From Halovivax gelatinilyticus (GTDB lineage Archaea > Halobacteriota > Halobacteria > Halobacteriales > Natrialbaceae), in contig NZ_CP101322.1 of assembly GCF_024300625.1 (NCBI RefSeq), positions 571,992-635,991 on the forward strand: a stretch of DNA of 64,000 nt. Direction: 5' to 3'. The position numbers and the translations under genes were made by a program. Below, one piece after another: positions 8,063-17,378 of this stretch (its first letter is position 1; the number at the start of each line of letters is the position of its first letter). The notes below the pieces were generated by a model that worked only from the letters and a program-made list of their open reading frames with translations, ran no database searches and had not been told where the DNA came from.

Positions 8063-9731
8063 CCTGCTCACCGCCGTCGCGATCATCTTCATCATAGCTG
8101 GACCGTTCTTGCTCGTCGGAAACCGACTCGAACTGCCGACGATCCCGCTCCTGATCGTCGCTGGCATCATCGCTGGACTGTTCATCGACGTGCCCGAGTT
8201 GCTGGAACTCGCACAGTACGGGATCGCGTTGCTCGTGTTCACGTTCGGCGTTCGCATCCAGTTTTCGACCGTGCGAACGGTGCTCGCAGACAGCGAACTC
8301 GCCGCACTCGGGCAGGTTCTCGTCGTGGGCTCTCTTGGCGTCGGGTTCGGGATGGCGATCGGGGTTCCGGCTGAGGAGGCGCTCTATCTGGGCGTCGCTG
8401 GCGCACTCTCCTCGACGATCGTCGGCACCGCGCTGTTCGAACGTGAGATCAGACGCGGACTGGTTCGCGGCCGATTGGCCGAATCGATCCACCTGGTACA
8501 GGACCTTCTGGCGATCGGGTTCTTGCTCGTTCTCGGTGCCGGGACGCTCGAAGCCGATCCGATCGCCACCCAGCTGGGGTACGGCCTCACGATGCTCGTC
8601 GTCGCCGCGCTCATCAACCGCCACCTCTTCGATATGATGGGACGACTCGCCAGCGATTCGGACGAACTCATGATCGTCGGTGTCGTCTCGATGCTGGTGC
8701 TTTTCATCGGCGCCTCGGAGCTCGCCGGCATTCCGTTCGTCGTCGGGGCGTTCGCCGCAGGCCTCGCCGTCCGGCACGATCCGGTCGAGTACCTCGGCCT
8801 GTTCAACGGGCTACAGTCGATCAGGGACTTCTTCGTCGCCATCTTCTTCGTGACGATCGGGGCGCTCATCGCCCTCCCGGTCGTCGACATCACCTGGGCG
8901 GCGACCGGTGAGAAGCTCCTCATCGCAGCCGGACTGGTGTTTCTCACCGCGGTCGTGAAACCGGCGGTCACGATCGCCATCCTGCTGTACAAGGGCTACG
9001 AGCGACGGTCCGCGACGTTGGCCAGCCTCAGTCTGGACCAGGTGAGCGAGTTCGCGCTCATCATCGCGATCGAAGCGTTCCTGCTCGGCTATCTCACGGA
9101 CGCGTACTTCGACGCGATCATCTTCGCCGCAGCGGTGACGATGATCACCTCGAGTCTCACCCAGCGCTACGACGAACAACTCTATCGGTTCCTTCGGGAT
9201 CGCGGTCTGCTCAGTGAAGCCCACGGGAAGATTGACGAACTGAGTGACGTGCCGGCCGATCGGACCGACCACGTCGTCGTCGTTGGGTACGGTCGCCACG
9301 GACGTCGAGTGGTCGAAGCGTGCGAATCGGCGGATCAGCCCTACGTCGTCATCGAGAACGATCCGGTACGCTACGACGAGGTTCGAATGGAGTGTGAGGC
9401 CTACGTCTTCGGCGACGCGATGGAGCGCTACACCTGGACGAAGGCCAACGTCGCGGACGCGACCGTCATCGTCTCGACGGTGGACTCCGAACCGGTTTCG
9501 ATGCGACAGCTGCGACTGGACTTCGGCGGTGACGTGATCCTGCGCGCGAGGGATTCGGCAACCGCACTCGACCTGCTCGATGACGGCGCGCGCTACGTCA
9601 TCGTCTCCGATCTCCTCGCTGGCCGGCAGCTGGTCGAACAGTTAGACGCCCTGTTGACCGGAGAGGTGACACCGGAGGAATTCCGAACTCGCCAGATCGA
9701 TCAGCTCCGCCGAGCCCCTGTAGAATCGTAA
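8055..9731 (+). CDS. CPA2 cation:proton antiporter, B-type subunit (pair 2)
   Basis: 558 aa from the ATG at 8055 (overlap ATGACTGA with the upstream gene); a GTG at 8046 is an alternative. The membrane domain occupies residues 1-385 with the ion-site helix IHLVQDLLAI (Gln-Asp, unlike its paralogue at 4178). The TrkA-N domain at about 400-540 has an intact VGYGRHGR loop and VIENDP, so ligand binding is likely. It lacks the extra 25 residues that precede the last helices of the pair 1 Rossmann domain. It forms a translationally coupled pair with the preceding gene. Confidence 0.9.
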   Translation: MTDLLTAVAIIFIIAGPFLLVGNRLELPTIPLLIVAGIIAGLFIDVPELLELAQYGIALLVFTFGVRIQFSTVRTVLADSELAALGQVLVVGSLGVGFGMAIGVPAEEALYLGVAGALSSTIVGTALFEREIRRGLVRGRLAESIHLVQDLLAIGFLLVLGAGTLEADPIATQLGYGLTMLVVAALINRHLFDMMGRLASDSDELMIVGVVSMLVLFIGASELAGIPFVVGAFAAGLAVRHDPVEYLGLFNGLQSIRDFFVAIFFVTIGALIALPVVDITWAATGEKLLIAAGLVFLTAVVKPAVTIAILLYKGYERRSATLASLSLDQVSEFALIIAIEAFLLGYLTDAYFDAIIFAAAVTMITSSLTQRYDEQLYRFLRDRGLLSEAHGKIDELSDVPADRTDHVVVVGYGRHGRRVVEACESADQPYVVIENDPVRYDEVRMECEAYVFGDAMERYTWTKANVADATVIVSTVDSEPVSMRQLRLDFGGDVILRARDSATALDLLDDGARYVIVSDLLAGRQLVEQLDALLTGEVTPEEFRTRQIDQLRRAPVES

Positions 9732-10185
9732 ATTCTCGAGCGGTTTCGGCCCGGCGTCGACATCGAGTTGAGCGATTTCGCACCGTATAGCGTTGATTCG
9801 AGTGCTACAGAGTGAGCGACGGTTCCACACCACTCCGGTGACGGCCGACCAGCGAGGTGGCCGTTCCTCAGAACGCTTAAGGTGGCCGGATCACAGCGAT
9901 GGACCATGAACGCGGTCGAGGAAGACGCACGGAAGGATCACCGACGAGTATCGCCCGGACGTCGTCCGCGCAGCGAATTCACATGAACTCGACGATGGGA
10001 GAGAGTCGTTTCACGAGAGCGCTCTCTTCGAGTTCCCCGGTAATGATCGGCGGCGGTTGTAAACGAAGACACCGCAACCGCCGCGAGGCGAAGGCGGAAC
10101 GTCGCCGATCGGATCCGCCAGTCGGTGCTAGCTGGACGGGCCGTCACAGCGTTCCTCCCACCCACACCGTTCGAGGTGAAACATT
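9732..10185 (+). other. 454-nt spacer, no gene supported
   Basis: No reading frame here shows convincing protein character. A short open frame of 26 codons starts at 9906 (MNAVEEDARKDH) but leads nowhere. A TATA-like cgcttaag sits near 9875. The end of the spacer must hold the promoter of the permease gene at 10186. Confidence 0.4.
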
Positions 10186-12474
10186 GTGAGCGACGAAGAA
10201 CTCGCCAAGGACCTCGGACTGGTCTCGGCGCTGACGATCGGCATCGGGACGATGATCGGCGCCGGCATCTTCGTCCTGCCCGGCGTCGCCGCCCAGGAGG
10301 CCGGCCCGGTCGTGGTGATCTCGTTCGTCATCGGCGGACTGATCGCGATGGTGAACGCTCTGGCGGTGAGCGAACTCGGGACGGCGATGCCGAAGGCGGG
10401 CGGCGGCTATTACTACATCAATCGCGGACTCGGCCCCGCGGCTGGCTCGATCTCTGGGCTCGGCGACTGGATGGGGCTGGCATTCGCCTCTGCCTTTTAC
10501 TGTATCGGCTTCGGCGGCTACCTGACCGGCATGCTCGAGGGGACGATGTTCGCGTTTCCGACGCTGGACTTCGTCCTGTTTTCGGTGACCGACATCCAGA
10601 TCGGTGCGCTGATCGCCGGCATCCTCTTCGTCGGCGTCAACTACATCGGCGCGAAGGAAACCGGCGGCATCCAGACCGTCATCGTCACCCTGCTCCTGCT
10701 CATCTTGACCGTCTTCGCCGCCGCCGGGCTCTTCCAGTTCGAGTGGTCGACGCTCATGACGGACGGCCCGGCCCCGCTGGGATACGGCGAGATCCTCCCC
10801 GCGACGGCGCTGGTCTTCGTCTCCTTCCTCGGCTACGCGAAGATCGCGACCGTCGCCGAGGAACTCAAAAACCCCGGCCGCAACCTGCCGATCGCCGTCA
10901 TCGGCAGCGTCGCCATCGTGACGGTCATCTACGCCGTGCTCGTCGGCCTGATGGTCGGCATCGTCCCGTGGGACACGCTCTCGGACGAGACGCCGGTCTC
11001 GCAGGTCGCAGAGCATAGTTTCGCCGGCATTCCGGTTCTCGAAGTCGTGGGCGTCGGAACGATCTCGTTGGCCGCGCTGCTCGCGACGGCCTCATCGGCC
11101 AACGCGTCGATCCTCTCGTCGGCCCGGATCAACTTCGCGATGGGCCGGGACAAGCTCGTCAGCGACGAGTTAAACGAGATCCACCCGCGCTACGCGACGC
11201 CGTATCGCTCGATCGCGCTGACCGGCGCGCTCATCATCCTCTTCATCGTCGCGCTGGGACAGAGCTTAGAAATCCTCGCCTCCGCGGCGAGCGTCCTCCA
11301 CCTCATCGTCTACGCGCTGATGAACCTCGCACTGATCGCGTTTCGCGAGGCGGACGTGCCCGAGTACGATCCCGACTTCCACGTGCCGTTCTACCCGATC
11401 ACGCCCATCGTCGGCGCGACCCTCTCGCTCGGGTTGATCTACTTCATGGATTTCGAGGTGATCGCGCTCAGCTTCGCGTTCGTCGTCGGTTCGCTCGCCT
11501 GGTACTGGTTCTACGCGAGAGAGCACACGACCGTTCAGGGCGTCCTGAGCGAGCACGTCCTCGAACGCGCCGACGAGATGCCCGACGCAGCCGTCACCGC
11601 GGTCGAAAAGGCGAGTCCGGAAGTGGCTGGCCCGCACCGAGTGATGGTTCCGCTCTCGAACCCGCGGACGGAAGAGACGCTGATGGACGTCGCGGGGACG
11701 ATCGCCGCGGAACGCGACGGCATCGTCCACGCCGTCCACATCGTCCAGGTGCCCGACCAGACGCCGCTCAACCGCGCCGACGCCGTCACCGACCGCATCG
11801 GTGTCGAATCACAGAAGCTGCTCGATCGCGCCAGCGAACGGTTCGCGGACACCGACGTGGAGGTGGAGACGACGACCGTCGTCTCCCACCGCGCGTTCGA
11901 GGAGATCTTCGACGCCGCGCGCCGCTACGACGCCGACACCGTCGTCATGGGCTGGGGCGAGGACCGACCGTGGGCCGCGGGCCGCGCCGAGCGACCGATC
12001 GACGAACTCACCCACGACCTGCCGTGTGACTTCCTCGTGTTGAACGAACGCGACTTCGACGCCTCGCGCATCCTGCTGCCGACCGCAGGCGGCCCCGATT
12101 CGGATCTCAGCGCGGAAGTCGCCCGGACGTTCGCGGACGCGACCGGCGCGGATGTCGAGGTACTACACGTCGTCGACGACGACTCCGAGCGCGAGTCGGG
12201 CGAGGAATTCCTTGCATCTTGGGCGGCCGATCACGACCTCTCAGATGCGGACCTGGTAGTCGACACCTCGGGCGACGTCGAAGATGCGATCGCCCGGGCG
12301 GCGACCGATCGGTCGCTGTTGCTCATCGGCGCGACCGAACGCGGACTGCTCTCGCGGCTGGTCGAACGCTCGCTCGTCTTCAACGTGGTCGACGAGGTCG
12401 AGTGTTCCGTGCTACTGGCCGAACGACCGACCAAGCGGACGCTCCGCGAGCGGCTGTTCGGCCTCGAGAAGTAG
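10186..12474 (+). CDS. APC-family amino-acid permease fused to two UspA domains
   Basis: 762 aa with a GTG start. Residues 1-430 are an APC-superfamily transporter: the first helix carries TIGIGTMIGAGIFVLPG, the unwound substrate-binding helix of the fold, followed by about 11 more helices. Residues 480-615 and 620-750 are two UspA-like domains; the second has the nucleotide-loop-like GATERGLLSRL. In haloarchaea this architecture is common for cationic or neutral amino-acid permeases with cytosolic regulatory domains. The substrate is unknown. A near-identical 33-nt piece of the second UspA domain recurs at 17959. Confidence 0.88.
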   Translation: MSDEELAKDLGLVSALTIGIGTMIGAGIFVLPGVAAQEAGPVVVISFVIGGLIAMVNALAVSELGTAMPKAGGGYYYINRGLGPAAGSISGLGDWMGLAFASAFYCIGFGGYLTGMLEGTMFAFPTLDFVLFSVTDIQIGALIAGILFVGVNYIGAKETGGIQTVIVTLLLLILTVFAAAGLFQFEWSTLMTDGPAPLGYGEILPATALVFVSFLGYAKIATVAEELKNPGRNLPIAVIGSVAIVTVIYAVLVGLMVGIVPWDTLSDETPVSQVAEHSFAGIPVLEVVGVGTISLAALLATASSANASILSSARINFAMGRDKLVSDELNEIHPRYATPYRSIALTGALIILFIVALGQSLEILASAASVLHLIVYALMNLALIAFREADVPEYDPDFHVPFYPITPIVGATLSLGLIYFMDFEVIALSFAFVVGSLAWYWFYAREHTTVQGVLSEHVLERADEMPDAAVTAVEKASPEVAGPHRVMVPLSNPRTEETLMDVAGTIAAERDGIVHAVHIVQVPDQTPLNRADAVTDRIGVESQKLLDRASERFADTDVEVETTTVVSHRAFEEIFDAARRYDADTVVMGWGEDRPWAAGRAERPIDELTHDLPCDFLVLNERDFDASRILLPTAGGPDSDLSAEVARTFADATGADVEVLHVVDDDSERESGEEFLASWAADHDLSDADLVVDTSGDVEDAIARAATDRSLLLIGATERGLLSRLVERSLVFNVVDEVECSVLLAERPTKRTLRERLFGLEK

Positions 12475-12513
12475 CCAGCTATCCACACCTTGAAGCGTTC
12501 GTCGGACTCGTTC

Positions 12514-12936
12514 TCACCGCTGTGGGTTCGGCAGCGAGATCACCGGAACTCGCGGATCGGTCACGAGGTTCGTCGAGACGTCGCCGGCGAGCAGCCTGGC
12601 GATTCGACTGCCGCCGCGGGCGCGAAAGGCGATCGCGTCGGCGCCGGTCTCTTCGGCCGCGTCGAAGAGCGTTTCGACGGTGTCGGTCCCGAAGTAGGCG
12701 TCCGTCTCGACCGCGACGCGATCGCCGATTTTCTCGTCGACGATCGAGAGGAAGGCGGCCGCATCCGCCCTTCGCTTGTCCATCGGCGCCTTGTCGATGC
12801 CGCCGCCCGCCTTCTCGATGACGTGGACGGCCGTGATTCGTCTGATATCGTCGAGGTGCGGCGAGAGCGCCGCACTGGTCGCTCGCGCGTCTTCCTCGGA
12901 GGCGACCGGGACTAACAGGTGGGGAAAGAGCGCCAT
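12514..12936 (-). CDS. UspA universal stress family protein
   Basis: 140 aa, one UspA domain: strand LFPHLLVPVA at the N-terminus, then HVIEKAG, and a C-terminal loop ARGGSRIARLLAGDVSTNLV, which is a variant of the ATP-binding GxxGxxxxxxGS segment. It is adjacent to trkH and divergent from nothing; both genes run leftward, so it may bind nucleotide and modulate the Trk channel, as UspA partners do elsewhere. This is inference from context. A T-rich box 25 nt ahead suggests its own leaderless promoter. Confidence 0.82.
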   Translation of the reverse strand: MALFPHLLVPVASEEDARATSAALSPHLDDIRRITAVHVIEKAGGGIDKAPMDKRRADAAAFLSIVDEKIGDRVAVETDAYFGTDTVETLFDAAEETGADAIAFRARGGSRIARLLAGDVSTNLVTDPRVPVISLPNPQR

Positions 12937-12960
12937 CTACCGGTACGTTCGGTCGAACGG

Positions 12961-12969
12961 ACCAAAAAG
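12961..12969 (-). promoter_or_regulatory. T-rich promoter box of the UspA gene
   Basis: Reading leftward, cctttttgg lies 24-32 nt before the ATG at 12936. T-rich boxes at this distance recur before several genes in this window (for example 57086 and 60146). Confidence 0.35.
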
Positions 12970-13002
12970 GATTGGTGCCGGCCCGGATGAACGGGGCTGT
13001 AG

Positions 13003-14580
13003 TCAGGACTTCCAGAACGCCGGTACCAGCAACACGAGCACCGGGATGATCTCGATGCGGCCGACCCACATCATAATCACCATGACGAACCGGGTCGTCG
13101 TCGGGAATCCGGCGTAATTGTCCATCGGACCGGCCATGCCGAACGCCGGACCGATGTTGAGGAAGATCGACGCCGACGCGGCGAGGGCCTCGAACTCCGA
13201 GACGACGGTTCCCGACCGCGAAGCGTCCGCGACCACGAAGACCGTGAGCAGGAAGAAGATAACTATCGCGAGGAGGACGTACGAGAAGATCTGGTTGATC
13301 GTGTCCTCGTCGACGACGGCGTCGCCGAGTCGAACGGGGCGAACGGCCCGCGGGTGGGCCGACGTGAACAGGTTCCGGTACAGCCCCTTGCCGATGACCA
13401 GCCAGCGCAGCGACTTGATCGAACACGTCGTCGAGCCGGCCATCCCGCCGACGAACATGCACAGAAAGAGCACGTGTTTCGCGCCCGGCCCCCAGGCGTC
13501 GAAGTCCATCGAGGCGTAGCCCGTCGTCGTGAGGATCGAGACGACGTTGAACAGGCCGTGTCTGACCGTCTCCTCGACCGACGTCGTGACCTCGCCGTCG
13601 ATCCACAGGATGGCGATCACCAGCGTCGCGGCGACGGCGATCGTCCCGAGGAAAAATCGAAGCTCCTCGGATCGCTTCGGGCGCTCGAAGTCGCCCTGGA
13701 CGAGGTACCACAGCAGGACGAAGTTGATCGCCCCGAGGAGCATGAACGGCAGCATCGACCACTGGGCGATCGGGCTGAACGCGCCGGCGCTCTCCGGTTC
13801 GGGCGAGAAGCCGGCCGTCGCGACGCTCGTCAGCGCGTGCGATATCGCGTTGAAGAGATCCATGTTCGGTGCCAGCCCCAGCAGGTGAAGCCCGTAGAAC
13901 GTCGCGGCCGCCGCGACCGTGATCCCCACGTAGAGTCCCCAGATGATCCGCGCCGTCTTCTCGATCTCCGGCGTGAGCTTCCGGACGTCGCGGGTCTGGG
14001 ATTCGGTTTCCATCAACTGCGCGCCACCGACCATCAGGTTCGAGAGGAGTCCGATCGCGACGACGAGGATGCCGAGCCCGCCGAGCCACTGGATGAGCTG
14101 GCGCCAGAGCATGATCGCCGCCGACTGGTTCTCGAAGTCCCAGCCGGTCATGATCGTCGCGCCCGTCGTCGTCAGTCCGCTCGTGGACTCGAACAGCGAA
14201 TCGACGAGCGCCCCGAGGACGACCGGGCCGGCAGACGGCTCGCCCGCAAAGACGAGCTCGGTAAGCGGGTTGTAGAACGACGACTCGGGATCGGCGTCGA
14301 GGCCGGCAAGGAAGAACGGGATCGCGCCGACGACCGCGACGCCGAGCCAGGTGATCGCGACCATCAAGAACGCCTCGCGGTGGCCCAGCTCGCGCTCGTC
14401 GGAAAGTCGCTCCATCGAGAGTCCGACGACGACCGTGACGGCGATCGCGACGGCGAACGGACCCGCCGCTTCGCCCTCGATCGCGGCCAACACGAGCGGC
14501 ACGGCCAGCGGGACGGCGAGCCACTTCAGGACCGTCCCGGTCAGGCTGGCACTCGATCGCCAGTCGACGCGGACACTCAT
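13003..14580 (-). CDS. trkH: TrkH potassium uptake channel subunit
   Basis: 525 aa with about 12 helices in four M1-P-M2 repeats. The four pore loops read TTTGAT, ATAGFS, TTTGYA and NIGPAFG, each keeping the single glycine of the SKT-family K+ filter. The conserved segment FVGGMAGSTTCSIKSLR in the third repeat is typical of TrkH. The ATG at 14580 fits a TATA-like box 27 nt upstream. It is the membrane channel that imports K+ together with the cytosolic TrkA encoded divergently at 14795. Length and motifs are normal. Confidence 0.93.
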   Translation of the reverse strand: MSVRVDWRSSASLTGTVLKWLAVPLAVPLVLAAIEGEAAGPFAVAIAVTVVVGLSMERLSDERELGHREAFLMVAITWLGVAVVGAIPFFLAGLDADPESSFYNPLTELVFAGEPSAGPVVLGALVDSLFESTSGLTTTGATIMTGWDFENQSAAIMLWRQLIQWLGGLGILVVAIGLLSNLMVGGAQLMETESQTRDVRKLTPEIEKTARIIWGLYVGITVAAAATFYGLHLLGLAPNMDLFNAISHALTSVATAGFSPEPESAGAFSPIAQWSMLPFMLLGAINFVLLWYLVQGDFERPKRSEELRFFLGTIAVAATLVIAILWIDGEVTTSVEETVRHGLFNVVSILTTTGYASMDFDAWGPGAKHVLFLCMFVGGMAGSTTCSIKSLRWLVIGKGLYRNLFTSAHPRAVRPVRLGDAVVDEDTINQIFSYVLLAIVIFFLLTVFVVADASRSGTVVSEFEALAASASIFLNIGPAFGMAGPMDNYAGFPTTTRFVMVIMMWVGRIEIIPVLVLLVPAFWKS

Positions 14581-14607
14581 CGCGTGCCCAGTGTGTCGCG
14601 TCCGAGG

Positions 14608-14614
14608 AAATAAT
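14608..14614 (-). promoter_or_regulatory. TATA box of trkH
   Basis: Leftward attattt, 27 nt ahead of the trkH ATG, in the divergent trkH-trkA spacer. It is the only AT-rich stretch near the gene. Confidence 0.45.
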
Positions 14615-14794
14615 GGATTCGGTCCGGCCGCCCCAATTCCGACGGCGTTCGGATCGATGGCCGACCGAACCGACGGTCGTACGGCCCGGAGGCGAGCGAG
14701 CGGGTCGTCGGACGGGTAGCGGGCGGATCCCGACGACACAACGTATTTGGCGGTGGATAGGAAACGGCCAGTCAATGAGCCACGGAGGCGGGCC

Positions 14795-16129
14795 GTGCGG
14801 GTCGTGATCGTCGGGGCGGGTGCCGTCGGTCGAGCCATCGCCGAAAACCTAGAAGACGGCCACGACGTCGTGGTCGTCGACCGGGAGGAAGACGTCGTCG
14901 AGGAGCTCACGTACGAGCTCGACGTGCTCGCGATCGCGGGCGACGGGACCGAAATATCGACGCTCGAACGCGCTGGCGTCGACGAGGCGGATATCGTCAT
15001 CGCCTGTACCGACTCGGACGAGACGAACGTCGTGATCTGCGGGGCGAGCAAAACCGCGAGCGACGCGTTCACCATCGCCCGGGTCCGTCGGCGCACCCTC
15101 CTCGAGACCTGGAAGGGGTCGGAGGGCGCCTTCGGCGTCGACTTCATGGTGTGTACGGACCTGCTGACCGCCGAAGCGATCTTTCGCATCACGGGGCTAC
15201 CCGGCGCCCGGGACGTCGACTCGTTCGCCGGCGGACTCGTCCGCATGGCGGAGTTCGAGATCGACGAGGAGAGCGCCGTCGCCGGCCAGACCGTCGAGGA
15301 GGCCGACCGCTACGACTCGCTCACCTTCGCGGCCGTCTTCCGGGACGACGAGATGTTCGTCGCGACCGGCGAGACGGTGATGTGTGCCGGCGACCGAGTC
15401 GTCGTCATCGGGAGCCCGGAATCGGTCTCGCACTTCGCCGGTGAAATCTCTGAGACGGAGTCGGGCGGGTCGAAGGAGGTCGTGATCGTCGGCGCGAGCG
15501 AGATCGGCTTTCAGGCCGCTCGCGAGTTCGAAGAGCACGGCCACCGCCCGCGGCTGATCGAACAGGACCCCGTCCGAGCGCGCGAGGTCGCAGAGAAGTT
15601 ACCGAACACGCTCGTCTTGGAGAGCGACGCGACCGACGTCGACTTTCTCGCCGCAGAGCACGTCGACGAGGCCGACATCCTCATCGCCGCGCTCGACAGC
15701 GACGAGAAGAACCTCCTGGAGGCGCTGTTGGCCCACCGGGTCGGCGTCGATCGTACCGTCGCCGTCATCGAGAACGTCGAGTACGCGACGCTGTTCGAGA
15801 CCGTCGGCGTCGACGTCGTGATCAATCCGCGCGAGGAGACCGCAGAGGAGATCGTCCGCTTTACGCGGACCGACAACACGGAGAAAGTCGTCATGTTAGA
15901 ACACGACCGCGCGGAGGTGATCGAGATCGAAGTCGGGCCGAACAGCAAACTCGTCGGCCGAACGATCGCCGACGCGACGGCCGATCTTCCCGACGGCGTC
16001 GTCATCGGCGCAATCTCGCGACGCGGGAAGCTGATCACGCCCCGCGGGACCACCTCGGTCCAGCTGGGCGACCACATCGTCGTCTTCGTCGACGCCGCCG
16101 TACTCGACCAAGTCGTGGACCTGATCTGA
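14795..16129 (+). CDS. trkA: TrkA potassium uptake regulatory protein
   Basis: 444 aa with two RCK_N/RCK_C units. The first Rossmann loop is VGAGAVGR (residues about 5-12), followed by VVDRE and the acidic ribose-binding position; the second unit begins near residue 228 with VGASEIGFQA. TrkA_C domains follow each unit. It binds NAD(H) or ATP and gates TrkH at the cytosolic face. The GTG at 14795 was chosen because a GGAGG ribosome site lies 6 nt upstream (14784-14788) and because the Rossmann strand normally starts the protein; an upstream in-frame ATG at 14747 would add 16 unusual residues. Confidence 0.93.
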   Translation: MRVVIVGAGAVGRAIAENLEDGHDVVVVDREEDVVEELTYELDVLAIAGDGTEISTLERAGVDEADIVIACTDSDETNVVICGASKTASDAFTIARVRRRTLLETWKGSEGAFGVDFMVCTDLLTAEAIFRITGLPGARDVDSFAGGLVRMAEFEIDEESAVAGQTVEEADRYDSLTFAAVFRDDEMFVATGETVMCAGDRVVVIGSPESVSHFAGEISETESGGSKEVVIVGASEIGFQAAREFEEHGHRPRLIEQDPVRAREVAEKLPNTLVLESDATDVDFLAAEHVDEADILIAALDSDEKNLLEALLAHRVGVDRTVAVIENVEYATLFETVGVDVVINPREETAEEIVRFTRTDNTEKVVMLEHDRAEVIEIEVGPNSKLVGRTIADATADLPDGVVIGAISRRGKLITPRGTTSVQLGDHIVVFVDAAVLDQVVDLI

Positions 16130-16175
16130 GTACCGGCTCGGCGAACGCGGCCGGTCGACGATCCGCCTGCGACAG

Positions 16176-16185
16176 AAACCTTCAA
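16176..16185 (+). promoter_or_regulatory. AAACCTTCAA promoter box
   Basis: This decamer ends 26 nt before the ATG at 16212. The identical decamer precedes the gene at 33811 and tRNA-Val at 46134, which supports a promoter role. Confidence 0.45.
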
Positions 16186-16211
16186 CCCGCTGGGCACGTA
16201 GGTCGACTCGA

Positions 16212-16874
16212 ATGATTCGCGCGGTCGTCTTCGATCTCGACGAAACGCTCGCCGTCCCGGATCGGGACCGCGAGACCCTGCTCAGCGAGGCGGCCGAGGC
16301 GGTCGGCGAACCGCCGCTCTCGCGCTCGGCCTACGTCGAAGCCCACCGTCGCAACCTGACGAGCGAGACGCGTGAGCCCATATTCGACGAGTTGCTCGAT
16401 GCGCGCGAGAGTGAGACCGATCCCGAGGCGCTCACGACGGCCTACCGGGAGTCGGTGACGGCCGCGCTCTCGCCGCTCCCCGGCGTCGAGTCGATGCTCG
16501 CCGAGCTTCGCGAACGCTACCACGTGGGGCTGCTCACCAACGGGCCCGTACGGGCCCAGCGCGCGAAACTCGAAGCGCTCGGCTGGGAGTCGGCGTTCGA
16601 CGCGGCGCTGATCACCGGCGAACTCGAGGCTGGCAAACCGGACCCGCGAGCGTTCGAGGCGATCCTGGCGGAACTGGGGGTTCGCGCCGAGGAGACGGTC
16701 TACGTCGGCGACGACGTCGACGCGGACGTCAGCGGGGCGACCGACGCCGGGTTGACCGCCGTGCAGGTGCTTCGGGCGGACGACGAACGCGACCCGCGCG
16801 CCGCGGCGGGGGTCGCCCAGGACGCGCTCGCCGCGGAGTTGCCGGCTATTCTCGACGAACTCGACGGTACGTGA
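16212..16874 (+). CDS. HAD-superfamily hydrolase
   Basis: 220 aa. Motif I is FDLDETLAV near residue 7, with the nucleophile Asp and the acid Asp two residues on. Motif II is LLTNGP, motif III is the Lys in AGKPDPRAF, and motif IV is VGDDVDADV. A helical cap lies between motifs I and II. This is the class of small-molecule phosphatases related to phosphoglycolate phosphatase and YjjG. The substrate cannot be assigned. A single cytosolic gene with its own promoter box. Confidence 0.85.
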   Translation: MIRAVVFDLDETLAVPDRDRETLLSEAAEAVGEPPLSRSAYVEAHRRNLTSETREPIFDELLDARESETDPEALTTAYRESVTAALSPLPGVESMLAELRERYHVGLLTNGPVRAQRAKLEALGWESAFDAALITGELEAGKPDPRAFEAILAELGVRAEETVYVGDDVDADVSGATDAGLTAVQVLRADDERDPRAAAGVAQDALAAELPAILDELDGT

Positions 16875-16889
16875 ACGCAGAAATCGTTC

Positions 16890-17366
16890 TTACTCGCTGA
16901 CCGAGTGTCGCCGTCCGCCACCGTCGGTCTCCCCCTTCGCGACGGCTTCGAGCACCTCGGTCGCCCGCTTGACCTCGGCACCGGATTCGACGAACACCAG
17001 CGTCTGGGGCGGTTTCGTCGCCTTGGGTCGCGTTCGGAGACCGACCGTCGAGGCCGCCTCGTGGGCGAGGTCGGGCGAGTTCCGAATCGCGACGTGGGCC
17101 CGGTCCGGGTGGACGAAGACCGACGCGATCCGATCTCCGTCCCGATCGAGGTCGAACGCGCGTTCTCCGTTCACCGTCGGTTCGACGTCGGGGTCCGGAT
17201 TCGTCACCGAAAGCGGTCCCAGCGGCCCGTCCGTTCGACCGTCTACCTCCGAGGAGAGCAGTTCGGCGATCCGAACGCCGTCGGTTATCCGTTCGTCGAC
17301 CATACGCACACGTTCTGTGGCCTTCGGGTAAGCGGCTTCGATCGATGCCCAGAACTGTGCAGACAT
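16890..17366 (-). CDS. Uncharacterised haloarchaeal protein
   Basis: 158 aa, soluble and acidic, with no catalytic motif that I recognise. It has an N-terminal helical part (AYPKATERVRMVDERITDG) and alternating strands in the middle (FVHPDRAHVAIRNSPD). It sits 12 nt downstream of the DUF2240-like gene on the same strand, so the two are probably co-transcribed. An internal ATG at 17303 is an alternative start. Codon use matches neighbouring genes. Confidence 0.65.
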   Translation of the reverse strand: MSAQFWASIEAAYPKATERVRMVDERITDGVRIAELLSSEVDGRTDGPLGPLSVTNPDPDVEPTVNGERAFDLDRDGDRIASVFVHPDRAHVAIRNSPDLAHEAASTVGLRTRPKATKPPQTLVFVESGAEVKRATEVLEAVAKGETDGGGRRHSVSE

Positions 17367-17378
17367 CTGGCCTGTCTC

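Noticed and set aside
9899-10189. Possible small gene in the spacer before the permease
   Set aside because: Low-complexity Arg/Ser-rich product in every frame, no ribosome site and no start that fits a promoter box.
13354-14613. 419-codon open frame antisense to trkH
   Set aside because: Arg/Glu-rich nonsense opposite a gene with all four pore motifs; not a protein.
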